Shown piece by piece: positions 47,201-58,477 of a stretch of 64,000 nucleotides of DNA (position 1 is its first letter; each line of letters opens with the position of its first letter). The notes under the pieces were generated by a model. The model had not been told where the DNA came from, did not search any database, and saw nothing but the letters and a program-made list of their open reading frames with translations. The stretch spans positions 113,600,001-113,664,000 of the forward strand of contig CP142453.1 of assembly GCA_038049695.1 (NCBI GenBank), in the 5' to 3' direction. The position numbers and the translations under genes were made by a program. The stretch is from Cinnamomum chago (lineage: Eukaryota; Streptophyta; Magnoliopsida; Laurales; Lauraceae).

Positions 47201-50200
47201 GCAATTTGGAGACAAGAAATTGATGGTGAGGCCGAGGAAGTCCTTTAGTGAAGATATCGACAAACTGAAACTCTGTAGAGACATGAGGTAGACTGATAAT
47301 ATCACTCTTGTATTCGTCTCGAATAAAGTGGCAATCGACTAAGATATGTTTTGTGCGTTTATGAAGAACAAGATTTTCAGTGATTTTGATTACCCCAGTA
47401 TTATCTGCATTCAAGGAAGTAGGAGAGGCCTGTGCAAATCCAAGTTCCGAAAGAAGTCCCCGAAGCCATAGGATTTCAGAACAAGCAAAGGACATGGCCC
47501 GATATTCAGCCTCTGTGGAAGATTTGGAGACACGGTCTTGTTTCTTGCATTTTCAAGAAATGAGAGCTTGACCGAGGTACATACACCAACCAGTGGTGGA
47601 CAGTCTGGTATCCGGACAGCCTGCCTAGTCAGCATCTGCATAAGCAGTCAGAAGTAGACGATTATCCTTTGGATAATATAAACCACGAGCGCTAGTGCCC
47701 AATAAATACCGGATAATTTGCTTCACGACTGTCAGATGAAGGTGACGAGGAGACGTCATGAATTGGCTGACAAGATTGACAGCATAAGATATATCAGGCC
47801 TGGTGATGGTGAGATAGACAAGACTGCCGACGAGTCTCCGGCATGTATGTGGATCAGGAAGAAGATCACCATCATCTTTACTCAACTTAAGATTGACTTC
47901 GAGTGGCGTATCAACTGAGGAAGATTCATCAAGATCAGCAAGCTCAATAAGATCTGTTGCATATTTGTGTTGATTGATAAACAGGCCTTTGGGAGACTGA
48001 TGTACCTCTAAGCCGAAAAAATAATGTAGAGGACCCAGATCCTTCATATGGAATGAATCGCTGAGAGAGGCTTGGAGTGATTTTATCATAGCATCATCAG
48101 TGCCTGTGATAATGATATCATCAACTTATACAAGGAGAACAATAATGCCAGTAGATGCGTGGCTCAAAAAAAGAGATGGATCGTAAGGACTTTGAGTAAA
48201 GCCAACCTTGCCGAACCGATCTCTGAATGTTTCGAACCATGCTCGAGGAGCTTGCTTGAGATGTAAATAGATCTGCGTAAGTGACATACAGACTTTTTAG
48301 ATGGAGAGATGACTCCTTGTGGTATCCGCATATAAACCTCCTCTTTCAAGTCCCCACGTAAAAAGGCATTCTTGACATCCATTTGGTATAATGGCCAAGA
48401 TTGAGAAGCAGCAATGGCTAGAAGTAGCCGAACAGTTGTCATTTTTGCAACTGGCGCAAATGTCTCTTCATAGTCGATATCCCAGGTGTGATTCTGGATC
48501 AATGCATCTAATTCATCTTTCATAGCTTGGTTCCAATAATCATGTTGCACAGCCTGCAAATAAGAACTTGGGATGGAAACAGAAGATAGTGTTGTCATAA
48601 AGGAAGCATGGGTAAATCCATACCTCTCAGGAGGTCGAGAAATTATGGAGGAGCGACGTAAGGTACCCGTAGATGTGGGACCATTTGCCGGAGGATCAGG
48701 AGGGTGGGCATCTGCAGTGGCAGTTCTTTCCCTTCGTTGATATACAAAATTAGGATTAAACCATGTAACTGTTGTTTCTTCGGAAAACCCAAGTAACAAA
48801 GTTGAGGAAGATGGAGAGGGACAATCTAAGTGTGTTTGGAAAAAATATTGATTTTCAAAGAAAACAACATTACGAGAGATCCTGGTGCGACGAGCCTTTG
48901 GATCATAGCAAACAAAACCCTTTTGGTTAGTCGCATATCCTAAAAAAACACACCTGTTAGATTGGGCCGTTAATTTTGAGCGCTCCGTGGGAGGCAGATG
49001 AACGAAGCAAACACACCCGAAGGTATGTAGATGATTAAACGATGGATGGTGACCAAAAAGCTTAAAATGTGGTGTTAATTGTGCAATGGTAGGTGATGGA
49101 AGACGGTTGATAAGATGCACTGCAGTGGTGAGAGCTTCAGTCCAAAAACGAGGAGGAACAGATGATTCAATGAGAAGCGTTCGCGTGATATCAAGAAGGT
49201 GCCTGTTTTTCTGCTCTGCTACTCCATTTTGTTGTGGAGTATATGGACAAGTACGTTGAGATATAATTCCTCGAGATTTTAGGAAAGATTAGAAATCAGT
49301 GGAGACATACTCCCCCCCTGAATCTGATCGCAAAGTTTTAATGCATTTGGAAAATTAGGTTTCAACATAGCGAAGAAATTTTTTAAATGCATTAAGAACA
49401 TCAGATTTAGAATGTGACAAATAAACCCAAGTAAACCTGCTGTAATCATCAATAAATGTAACAAAGTATTTAAAATGACCTTGGGAAATGGTAGGAGCAA
49501 TGCCCCAAACATCACTGTGGATTAAGTCAAAACATTCATTGCTCCGAGTTGTAGAGTTAGAAAAAGGTAAAGTTTTACTTTTTCCTAATTTACAAGCATC
49601 ACACTCAAATGAAACAGAATCAAGAGGTTTATTTAATAATCCAGTTTGAAACAAAGTAGATAATGTAGCAGCATTTGGATGACCAAGTCTATTATGCCAT
49701 AACCGAGATTTATTTTGAAGGAAAAAACAAAACAACTGATGCCAAGGTTTATTCTGAATAACTGGAGATACTGGTAAAGTAAAAAGTCTGCCACGTTTAG
49801 GCCCCTTCGCGATCACTGTCCCCGACTCCTGGTCCTGTACAACACAATCAGAAGAAGAAAATGAGACTTTGTAGTTATTCTCAAGTAATTAACCCACAGA
49901 AACTAAATTGGTAGCAAGATGAGGGGGCACAAAAACATTTGTTAATGGAAAAGGGCCAGGGGCATCACCCACAGAGAGGGTTGGAAGGTGGTCTCCATTG
50001 GCAGCTTGAACAGAAAGAGTGCCAGTGTAGGGGACAACATGATGAAGTTTTGTGCGTGAAGAGGTCATGTGATTACTAGCTCCAGAATCTAAATACCATG
50101 TATTAGAAAGGGACAGACCAGTACCTGAAATGTGCATAGAGGACAGGGCATTGATAATCATTTGATTTACCATAGTTGGAGTTATTGGAGCTGGTGACTG

Positions 50201-53131
50201 TGTTTGTGAAAAGGAACCAAGCTGTGATGGTGAATCAAACGACAGTGAACCACTGAATTCAGATGATGCAGATTGTGGGGTGGTAGCCGTGTAAGCACTT
50301 GGAGCTGACTGCACATAGGGGCGAGAAGCAGAATTGCGAGCCTTCTTCCAACAATCTTCAATACCATGACCAACAACTTTACAATAATTACAGACTTTCA
50401 GCTTGCATTGATTTGCATAATGGCCATATTTTTTACAGTTATAACACTGTACTTTACTGATGTCCCGAGGAGGAGGTCTGGTTTTAGCAGCATAGGCAAG
50501 CGGAGCTTCAGTAGAGCCTTGTTGTTCAATTGCAATTTTGGTAACAAGGCGTTGCTCTTCCCCTAGAAGTTCTTGAAGACAATCATCTACGTTGGGGAGA
50601 GAAGCTCGGCTCATCAAGTTGGATCGCACTGTCTCATATTCAGGGCGCAGTTTCATGAGCAATTGGTCCCGATGGCTGTTCTATTGTAAGGAAAGAAGCT
50701 CGGGTAGTATTGCTTCAGAGACAGTAGCAAACTTAATTTCATCATATTCTGACCAGAGGATTAGAAAGCCGGAGTAATAATCCTGGATGGAAAGCGTCCC
50801 TTGGGAGTAATTTGCAATTTCTAATTCCAATTGAAATTGACGTGCAGCATGATTTTGATAATATACCTTTTTCAGATATTCCCACATTTCCTTTGAGGTT
50901 TTGCAAGGTCTTAGATATAAAATAAAATGTGGTTCTACAGAAGAAAGAATCCAAGACTTTATTTTTGCTTCTTTCGTTTTCCAAGAAAGAATTTTCTTGG
51001 CATCGTCAGCAGGGATTGTTTCAGATCCATCAATATGGGCCCACAGTTCTTTGCCTTCAAGGTATACTTGGAATTGAAATGCCCAAGACACATAGTTTTT
51101 GCCATTAAATCGAACAATAGAGAGTTCTGATTTTTCAGGTTTATCCATGATAGCAGAACAGAAGGCAGTGGAGAATCCAGAGAAGCAACCAGTAATCAAC
51201 AGCAAACGGAATAGGAACAGTAGATGAAAAGAACAACAGTCGGCAGCAAGCAGCAGTAGAGATGAAAAGGACAGCAGTAATAAACAACAGCAATAAATAG
51301 CAACCAGCAGCAGTAGAGAGGAAGCAGCAGGATGAAAACAGTGCACAGCAACAGTGCACAGGGATGCCAAACGTCCCTGTCGGCAGCAGGTAATTCCACA
51401 CGTGGGCCCCACGTGATGATCTTGACACAGATCAGAGTGTGGGGATGAAAAGAGAGTAGATTAATGCAACTACTGGACGTGGTCGCAGGCAGATCAAATC
51501 TAGATCCAGGATTTTGGACGGCCGAGATGAAAACTAGTGAAAAAAATGAATTTTCACAAAAGATTGGTAGAAAACCTACCTCTGATGATTAATAAATCAG
51601 GAAAAATTCTTCAGAAATCCAGGAAACTTTAGTTGACCAAGATGGGAATGTTCCGCTGATGTGATGGTGATGATCATAGGTGGGCCACACCTGATCTGAG
51701 ATGATCAGGGATGATCCGGCTGAAGAGAATGATCACAGACTGGCTTCCTATGCTTGGAAGATGACTTAGGAGAAGATCACAGATGATTGACCAAGCTTTA
51801 ATACCATGACATTAAGGAGAGAAGCATACAGACATGAGAGAGATGTGGAGATGAATGTCGTACCCTTCATGGTCGACTGAGATATATCTTTATAGGGTTT
51901 AATCCCTGATTACATTCTAATCATCCTTATCCAGTCAATACACTTGGATTTAGATCCATACTAATAGCTAACAACTAAACTACAAAGAAATGGACCTAGA
52001 GGCCCTGGATTGACAGTAAACTTGTAGGATTTGATTTCTTAAGAAACAGGGAGAGCAGATTATGCTTTGAGTCCCTTGGGTGCAAAAGTTGTGTGTGACT
52101 TGTTTCTTTGCCAAATGAAACTGGTGCATCATAGTTAATCTTTAGTGTCGCTACACCAACATTCCTTGGATTTACTTGTCCCACTTATTTCTGATGATCA
52201 TTGTTCTTCTCAGGAAGCTATTTTCAGGGTTGTAGCTGCAGTTCTTCATCTGGGTAACATTGAATTTTCTAAGGGAAATGATATAGACTCCTCTGTCGTT
52301 AAGGACGAGAAGTCTAGGTTCCATCTTCAAATGACAGCCGAACTTCTAATGTATGCACTCCTTTTTCCTCCCACAGTGGCAGTATATATCGTGTCTTAAA
52401 AAGAAAATCTAAAACAAATCTTTTATCACAGGTGTGATGCCCAGAGCTTGGAAGATGCACTGATTAAGCGTGTAATGGTAACTCCAGAAGAAGTTATCAC
52501 CAGAACTCTCGACCCCGCTTCTGCAATAGTTAGCAGGGATGGTTTGGCAAAAACGATATATTCCCGTCTATTTGATTGGTAAGGAGCTTGTATGATGGGC
52601 CAATTTTTTGAGATTTCAATGTACAGTTAGAAGCATTACATGTGTACTTTAAAGTAAGAAAATAACTTAGCTTAATATGATTTATACAGGCTGGTGGATA
52701 AAATTAATGTTTCAATCGGGCAGGACCCAAACTCAAAGTCATTGATTGGTGTTCTCGATATTTATGGTTTTGAAAGTTTTAAGTGCAATAGGTATGACCG
52801 CTTGTCATTGTGCTACACATGTATTGCCAACTTCTAAACATTGTTGCTGCTAGATTCTTACATTTTATGCATGCAGTTTCGAGCAGTTCTGTATTAATTT
52901 TACAAATGAGAAACTGCAACAGCACTTTAACCAGGTTAGTTACCTAATGAGATGTTTTCATTAATATTTACTAGGGTTCTTGTGCTCTTCTTTCATGATT
53001 TTAACTTCTTGTTTCTATACACTTCGCAGCATGTCTTCAAAATGGAACAAGAAGAATACACAAAAGAGGAAATCGACTGGAGCTACATAGAGTTTGTTGA
53101 TAACCAAGATGTGCTAGACCTGATTGAGAAG
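33661..53131 (+). CDS. Class XI myosin heavy chain, 5' part (motor domain)
   Basis: Plant myosin XI walks on actin and drives organelle movement and cytoplasmic streaming. Coding exons: 33661-33663 (ATG only), 35502-35630, 43205-43348, 43440-43585, 43678-43834, 43975-44033, 44259-44418, 44540-44689, 52214-52350, 52432-52578, 52690-52791, 52877-52934, 53030-53131. All borders are GT-AG, phases fit, and they total 1,494 nt or 498 residues without a stop. The SH3-like N-terminus starts [18 protein letters not shown]-loop GESGAGKT is at 156-163, switch I NNNSSRFGK at 209-217, switch II DIYGFE at 433-438. Wording such as FKCNSFEQFC and EDIEKYKL is closest to XI-K-type myosins as I remember them. 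The last donor seen is GTGGTT at 53132. About 230 more motor residues, the IQ neck, coiled coil and DIL tail are absent from the next 10.8 kb: either a giant intron or a truncated gene. Confidence 0.92.
33664..35501 (+). other. Myosin intron 1
   Basis: It starts GTATGT directly after the ATG and ends with AG at 35501. It contains no gene; a LINE tail lies at 35240-35325. An early long intron after a minimal coding exon often carries expression-enhancing signals in plants; this is inference here. Confidence 0.6.
35240..35325 (+). repeat. RTE-type LINE 3' tail
   Basis: ATTCATGTAGCTGACCCCAA then CATAGTTGGGACAAGGCTTT and a GATGATGATCATGA tail. It is the sense form of the sequence found antisense at 46239, 53290 and 6440. 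Confidence 0.65.
36488..36780. repeat. 96-bp tandem repeat
   Basis: TGTGCACAATGTACTCAGCA starts at 36488 and at 36584, followed by similar CTCCATAGC and CAGCAAAACTGCTGA motifs. Partial further units run to about 36780. Confidence 0.7.
37243..38630 (+). pseudogene. L1-type LINE ORF2 3' part
   Basis: The translation shows the end of the reverse transcriptase domain ([37 protein letters not shown]) and then the C-terminal zf-RVT region ([34 protein letters not shown]). Many stops and frameshifts interrupt it. A hAT MITE (38216-38434) splits the zf-RVT part and a TRIM-like element follows at 38631. It lies sense to the myosin gene within the old Copia element. L1 elements copy themselves by target-primed reverse transcription; this fragment is dead. 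Confidence 0.8.
38216..38434. mobile_element. hAT-type MITE in the L1 fragment
   Basis: CAGGGGCGGAACTAGG at the left and CCGTCCTTG at the right are inverted ends. 8-bp flanks GTTGCAAT (38208-38215) and GTTGTAAT (38435-38442) differ at one base. Removing the element rejoins the LINE frame. It contains an (AC)n run at 38249-38272. Confidence 0.82.
38631..39013 (+). mobile_element. TRIM-like miniature LTR element
   Basis: Two LTR-like repeats of about 160 bp (38631-38790 and 38853-39013) both start TGTTG and end CTACA. The 62-bp interior has TGGTATCGGAGC (38793-38804), an initiator-Met-tRNA primer site, and a GAGGGGGGTA polypurine tract just before the second LTR. This is the layout of terminal-repeat retrotransposons in miniature. 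The left part of LTR 1 is diverged, and no target duplication was confirmed. Confidence 0.75.
39014..41332. other. Repeat-like DNA in myosin intron 2
   Basis: No gene. A 64-bp tandem duplication lies at 39305-39424 (CTGGCATTGACCTAAACGAT twice). TATGGTTAGCCGT-type phrases recur at 39540-39730, and CAGCAACA / CAGCAGCCAC phrases recur at 40790-41130. It is probably remnants of LTR elements, unassigned. Confidence 0.5.
41333..42190. repeat. Large inverted repeat, arms about 150-190 bp
   Basis: The left arm (about 41333-41530) contains AGTCAATGGGACCAGTAAGG and GGATATATCTATTAGA. The right arm (about 42037-42190) carries the same text inverted, with ATATCCAGCC / GGCTGGATAT at the outer ends. The spacer is about 500 bp. 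It may be a foldback transposon or an inverted duplication of part of the surrounding element. Confidence 0.7.
42788..43204 (+). other. End of myosin intron 2
   Basis: Intronic DNA between the old Copia element and exon 3; it ends TTTTTTACAG at 43204. Confidence 0.6.
44690..45797 (+). other. Start of myosin intron 8
   Basis: It begins GTCAGC after exon 8. Frame continues open past the donor to 44797 but stops there; exon 9 at 52214 restores the myosin reading, so the donor call stands. A duplicated CATATATAGGCACTGTTGCAA-like phrase lies near 45330-45385. Confidence 0.55.
45806..46172. mobile_element. hAT-type MITE, TAGCGGC family
   Basis: CTTGGTTCAAAATAGC and GCTATTTTGATCCTTG are inverted ends. 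A perfect 8-bp duplication ACTAGGAG flanks them (45798-45805 and 46173-46180). The subterminal parts are packed with GTAGCG / CGCTAC motifs. Relatives: 58478-59881 and the ends at 55737 and 62393. Confidence 0.9.
46239..46860 (-). pseudogene. RTE-type LINE, 3' end
   Basis: The minus-strand translation has [17 protein letters not shown] then [17 protein letters not shown], an aspartate/glutamate-rich stretch and a short end, as in plant RTE-clade reverse transcriptases. The untranslated tail has AGCTGACCCCAACATAGTTG followed by a CTTTGATTACG end. 5'-truncated, with stops. It lies in myosin intron 8, antisense to the gene. Confidence 0.72.
46942..52015 (-). mobile_element. Copia LTR retrotransposon in myosin intron 8
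   Basis: LTRs 46942-47164 and 51807-52015 both run TGACATTAAGG...GGATTGACA. They differ by two clear substitutions plus an indel cluster (223 vs 209 bp). The target duplication GTAAA is perfect (46937-46941 and 52016-52020). The minus-strand primer site TGGTATTAAAGC lies directly inside the right LTR (51795-51806), and a polypurine tract TTGAGGGGGGG lies inside the left LTR. The interior codes for gag and pol in the order protease, integrase, reverse transcriptase, RNase H, which is Copia order. The 5,074-bp element lies antisense to the myosin gene. Confidence 0.95.
47170..51148 (-). pseudogene. Copia gag-pol polyprotein, decayed
   Basis: Starts [19 protein letters not shown] at 51148. Gag ends with the zinc knuckle [14 protein letters not shown] (near 50440). 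The protease motif is [12 protein letters not shown]-pre-integrase [10 protein letters not shown], integrase VWGI...[10 protein letters not shown] with DSGGEY and [13 protein letters not shown] begins [13 protein letters not shown], and RNase H includes the ADAD region near 47630. Lesions: a TAG/TAA break after LLSLQ near 50681, a stop at 49885, frameshifts near 49350 and 49120, and loss of about 45 codons between LIQNHTW and DIDYEETF (compare the element at 60322-60828, which keeps them). The YVDD active-site tyrosine is a TAA (48126-48128). It could not make its own reverse transcriptase. Confidence 0.9.
52016..52213 (+). other. End of myosin intron 8
   Basis: Intronic sequence from the target duplication of the Copia element to the CAG acceptor at 52211-52213. 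Confidence 0.7.
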
Positions 53132-53279
53132 GTGGTTTATTTGGACCTGAATAAACTGTTGCATTCCTATTCTTTTGTGGATTTCAATGCTTGATTTGGC
53201 TGCATCTTGGTAGGTTAAATTGGCAATGAATGTACCATTTAAAAAAAATGGTAATGAATGCATAATAATAGGTTCAGTT

Positions 53280-53370
53280 GGTAAAGAATCATCATCATTA
53301 TTAGCAATGCATTGTTCCAACTATGTTGGGGTCAGCTACATGAATTCAATTTCTCCATTCCGGTCTATCC
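53280..53370 (-). repeat. RTE-type LINE, piece 1 (3' end)
   Basis: ATCATCATCATTATTAGCAA then CAACTATGTTGGGGTCAGCT and a CCGGTCTATCC end at the solo LTR. It continues at 55690-55736 and 62394-62580; the pieces are collinear with the copy at 46239-46500. Confidence 0.7.
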
Positions 53371-55343
53371 TGCCACGACCCAAATTTTAGGGCCCCGTCG
53401 GATTCCGGATCGTGATTCTTTGGCGACATTCACCACACATTCATCAAATAATTTCCACAAGGGGTTAAGCATTTAAATCAAACTATAATTTCAATTAACT
53501 TATAAAAGTCAAATAACATCAATAATATCTGATTAAGTAAAATTCCTATGTTTTGACTCAAATCAATGATGTCCTAAAACATTGAATAAAATTTCCTAAA
53601 CAAGGGCTAATCCCTCTATTAACTATTTGAATTTTTCTGCTTTCTTCCTTTAGCCACACATGCTAAAGTCTACGGGCTGAATGTCGTTCTGCTTTGGCCC
53701 TCCTGAAATGTGATTACTTGAAGGAGGCAACACAACATTGCTAACACTGGTGAATGAATTTTCCTAATTACCAATACAACATAGAACATCATATCAAATA
53801 AAGCGTACAAGTCTACATTAACAAGTCAAGTACAATTAAAAGTCCATCCAATTACATCTTCGTACCCCATGCACCTTACCACGCCATCAAGGCTACACAC
53901 AAGCAACATGCCACTTTGGTATTATCTCAATATCTGTGTCCACTCAGGACCAAACAACACAACGTCCACCAAGGACCAAACAACACAATGGCCTCCATGG
54001 CCCTCATCCATAATACAACCTGAACCCAAAGGTCCAGAATTTCCATAACCACAAAGGACCCCATGTACGGGTCCACCATCACATGCATGCTAGTAGTTCA
54101 GAGTGCATTATTTTTCTTATCAATCTGATACCATCATTATATAATTAAGAACGTCAACAAAAGCTGATATTACTTAGCACACATCATATAACAGTGTGGG
54201 CCCAACTTTAACACCATCCGGATTTATCATTGTCCCCATCTAAACATAACTGGTAGTTGATGGTGTAGAGGTGACCCCACCCTTGTTTTCATAATTCATT
54301 CCATAAAACATCCACCTTATATGCTATGATGTATGGATACTTCAAAATGGGCAACGTATTGTATCGGATACTTCACTTTTTATATGTAAAATTCGTGTCC
54401 TTGCCATGTCCATGGCGTGCCCTTGCCGTACCTGTGCATCTTAGCTTATATGCCTACCAAATCAAAGAAGACAGCCCAATATAATTATTCCCAATGCCCA
54501 GACATCATATTCCTTGCAGAAGGTACAATTGATTAAAACAGTAGAATAATGATACTACACGTCAGAGGCTTGAAGAATTGTATGATACATTAGGGTTGCC
54601 ACAGTCGTTTAAACTCAACAAAGAGTACAACCAGAGGCTATTCTACTAATAACCAACGCCTAGGGCCTTTTTGAGTAAATTGATTAGTGGTCCCACTGGT
54701 CCAAAACCCAGATGGACCAGTTCAACACTGTCACAGTGCCCTGTCCCTTGACTGGACCTGATCTCAGATCAGGTGGGCCAGAGGGTCCCCTTAGGGTCTG
54801 CTGACAGAGAGCCCAAATTCCTGCAATTGATGCCTCCTGGTTGCCAAAGCAACTAGATTAGTACTTAGGTGGGACCCACCCGTCATGGTTCCACGCCCTA
54901 AGGGTCGCCCCGGGGTCCTCTCTTGGATCCCTGGCCTAGATCCTCCATCTGGTGGTTTATGGGGTCCCACAACCCCCTAAAGTCAATCCTTGTCATAGAC
55001 GACAGGCTTCTGGGTTATGTGTCTTGCACAAATACTTAGCATCTCAAGGAGAAACATGAGTTAACAACTCCATGGAAGTTATACACTTCACAGTCGAGAT
55101 TTATAAGACTCACAAAAGAGTTTCTAATTTCTATGTAACCCATGGGTACACGAACCGTTACTGTAAATGCAGTATTTCCAATTCAATAGAATCATTCTCC
55201 ATCATCAGTCTTCTGATTAAAGCATCTAGATATTTAGGAAGATCCACTCACCTCCAATAGAAGATTTCTGCGTTCGTGATTGAGGGCGTGAGTAGGACAT
55301 CCACTGATTGCCTTCTTCTTCCCTTGAATTTCCAGCCACCGAA

Positions 55344-55378
<35 letters not shown>

Positions 55379-55689
55379 ATATTTCTTTCTCTCAAAAGGA
55401 GAAGAGAATTGAATACTAACATAAGGGTCGTTGGTTTGTTTATATACTCTAGAGTCATAAGTCATCACAAACTACTCTTTGAATCCTATGCGAACTGAAC
55501 ATATAGTCCTACTAATACAAGACACGCAGGACTCTCAATTGGAATTGATGTACGACTCCTACTCCCACCCAACTCAGGTGTGACTCTTCCAAAGATCATA
55601 TGATTAGTCAAGCAACTTCTATAGGTCGTACTTGGGCCATACCAATAACACCAATATCCTAGGGTCCCAGTCAGGCCCAGGATATTACA
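53371..55689. mobile_element. Solo LTR, 2.3 kb (probably Ty3/gypsy)
   Basis: It begins TGCCACGACCCAAATTTTAG and ends GGATATTACA, flanked by a perfect 5-bp duplication TATCC (53366-53370 and 55690-55694). No internal coding region, primer site or second LTR is present, so unequal recombination has removed the body. Similar TGTCACGACCC...TTACA ends are usual for plant gypsy LTRs; that assignment is from memory. A (CT)-rich run lies at 55344-55378. Confidence 0.85.
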
Positions 55690-55736
55690 TATCCTAGCCC
55701 GAATCTTTAGATACACTTCTTCAGATCTATCATTAC
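55690..55736 (-). repeat. RTE-type LINE, piece 2
   Basis: GAATCTTTAGATACACTTCT and CAGATCTATCATTAC correspond to the LINE text around 46335-46365. Bounded left by the solo LTR and right by a hAT-like end. Confidence 0.55.
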
Positions 55737-56564
55737 CAAGGTTCAAAATAGCAATTACGATGAGTGTATCGGCAGCAGCCAAAATGATGTAAAGGTGAAG
55801 AAAGCAGAATGCACTAGAGATTTGCGAGAAATTGGTGATATCCCATGATAGGATCGACACCCTTTATATACAGTTGATGGCCCAATTAAGGGCTGTAATT
55901 ACAATCAATTATAATCTGATTACAGCCTATGTATAAGATCTCATCACTACAGAAATGGTATATACACAAAGTAAAAGATCTAATCAATACATAAATGGTA
56001 TATACACAAAGATATGCTATATACAGGGATTTGACTAAATCTTCACATGAATCCACTTGAGTTATTGCTTGATCTGGGCCCTTTCTTGATAAGCCTGATG
56101 GACCTGGTTTCTACACTCCCCCTCAAATTGGGGCGGGGTGGAATAGAGCAGCAATTGGGAGCATAGATAGTTGTGACGATCACGAGGGAGTGCTTTTGTG
56201 AAGACATTTGCCAACTGCTCATGAGATGAAACATAAGGCAAAGATATGACATTGGTGACAACTTTTTGCTAAGAAAGTGACAATCGATCTCGATGTGCTT
56301 AGTCCGTTCGTGATAAATAGTCTTCTTTGCAATGCGGATGGCACTTGTGTTGTCGGCATAAAGTGGAGTTGGAGTAAGAGTAAATACACCAAACTCCCAA
56401 AGTAATCAACAAAGCCATACAATCTCACTTCTTGATGAAGACTTAGAATGATATTCAGCTTCCGCTTATGTTTTGGAAACAGTGGATTGCTTCTTACATT
56501 TCCACGAGATCAGAGTTACCAAGAAACATGTGCCAGCTTGTAGTAGATTGGCGGGTATTCGAAC

Positions 56565-58266
56565 TGTTGGAAGTAGATGGGCCTCGTGGATAGGTTTTCA
56601 AAACTTTTTGACCCACTTGACTCAGGGATCAAGTACCCATAAGGCCATAAACCACATCCAGGATGCAATTCTTCAATCTCATCAATCATGTACAGCAATA
56701 AACTCTATGTAGAAGATAAAAATCAGCAACACCATGCAATCAAAACGATCCACAACAACTAGAGAAGTAGATTATACCTTTGGAGCCCAGTAGTGCTCTA
56801 ATGGAGAAGAAGGCAATTAGCTTGAACAAGACCTCTTCTTGTAGCAAATTAGGATTTCCAAGACCTCGTTGTCTTCCACGCTATGACCCGCTATCAGATC
56901 TCTTTTCTCAAGAAGAATGGTGAGATCTTCAAGAGAAAACCAACTAGAAAATTCTTAAGGAACTAAAAGAGAGAGAGAGGAGAAGTGGGCGTGCAACAAC
57001 TTGCACTAGAAGAAGGCTAGAATAACATGGGGACATCCAAGGGGATGTGTTCCCTATTTATAGCTTCAAAGCAACTCCTCTTATTAATTAAAATAGAAGT
57101 CGTACTTCCATTAAGAATTAGTAACTTTCTCCTTTCTAATTATTATAGAAGTCTCACTTCCACAACATTTAGTAACCTACTATTACCACTATTAGAAGTC
57201 TTACTTCAAATAGAAATAGTAAATTTCTAATTCCTTCCTATTAGAGTTCAAGTAGGATTAGTAACTTTCTAATATCTTGGGCTAGCGTGGGGACCACTAG
57301 GGATTCCATAAAAAGTTGGCTCCAACTGGGACACCGCGACCCCACATCTCATGTGCAATCTGGGCCCACAGTTAATTGCAAATAACTCCACTATATAAAT
57401 GCAATTACACTCCAGTCTTAGGAATAAATTACAAAGATGTCCCTAAACTTCCCAATTACCACAAGTAGACCCCTTTATCAATATCCATGGATCAATTGGA
57501 TTAAACATGTCCCTTTCAATCTTAGATCCACATCTTATTATCCTTGAGCTCCAATTAATCACAGTGATCATTAGTACCCTCCAATTAACTCTTAATTGAG
57601 ATGGGTGCGCACTTACTAATGACAAATCCATTAATTGGCACAAGGGGGTAATATAGATAGATTCCATCTTGATCATTCAATGTTCCCACAATTCTACTAT
57701 CACGTACCCAAGACACCGAGGTGTTGACCTGCAGTTGGCCTCACTCATTGGTGACTCAAAGCAAATGAATAGATAGAAACTTGAGTTCATTAATGTCTTA
57801 GGATTATAAGCCTATTGTTAGGGAATTATGATAGCAGACCTTAAAATTGAGACAGTGTTCCATAAGGTGCTTCTCATGGTCCTTCAATACATCCAATGTA
57901 CCAGCACCATGATCCAGAATCTTACATTCTGATGATCGAGACAAATCACACTATCTCATAGTGATCAAAGTGCTGCAATCTTATCAAATGAGATGGATAG
58001 TCTCATTACTGGTTGTGAAGATATTTAAGTATAAAATTTGTAACACGTCTCCTGTATGTGGATCTCATCCATACACATATATCATATCTAATATACTAAT
58101 GGGACCCGGTTCATCTAATGAACCATCATGTCATAAGTATTGGTTATGTGCATAAATTAACAAAACACCATTCATCTCATGAAAGGAAAGCATGATTTTA
58201 TTGATAAATAAAGAAATTAATTAATTTATTGCATCATCTGATGGATAGAGACCATACAAACTAACA
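56565..58266. mobile_element. Solo LTR, 1.7 kb, inside Copia RNase H
   Basis: It starts TGTTGGAAG and ends ACTAACA, with the perfect 5-bp duplication CGAAC on each side (56560-56564 and 58267-58271). Removing it restores the RNase H codons for Cys-Ser-Asn-Thr-Arg. There is no coding region or primer site inside. Whether it derives from a Copia or gypsy element cannot be told from ends alone. Confidence 0.87.
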
Positions 58267-58477
58267 CGAACAACCAGTTGAGTTTGCATTAGCTTAGGCC
58301 TGTAATTGCAATGAATTTGTTGATGGACAAAACAGTCCACGATTGAGAGTGCCTTTAATGTACCGTAAAATGCGGTGGACCACATGAAGATGTGGTTTAC
58401 GAGGGTTGGTGATGAACTTACTAACCGTCTGAACTGCGTGGGATATGTTAGGCCGAGTCATTGTTAGATATAGCAAG

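Noticed and set aside
48164..49120. Long minus-strand frame that could be taken for a host gene
   Set aside because: Its integrase tail and [12 protein letters not shown] reverse-transcriptase motifs, between LTRs with a target duplication, make it Copia pol.
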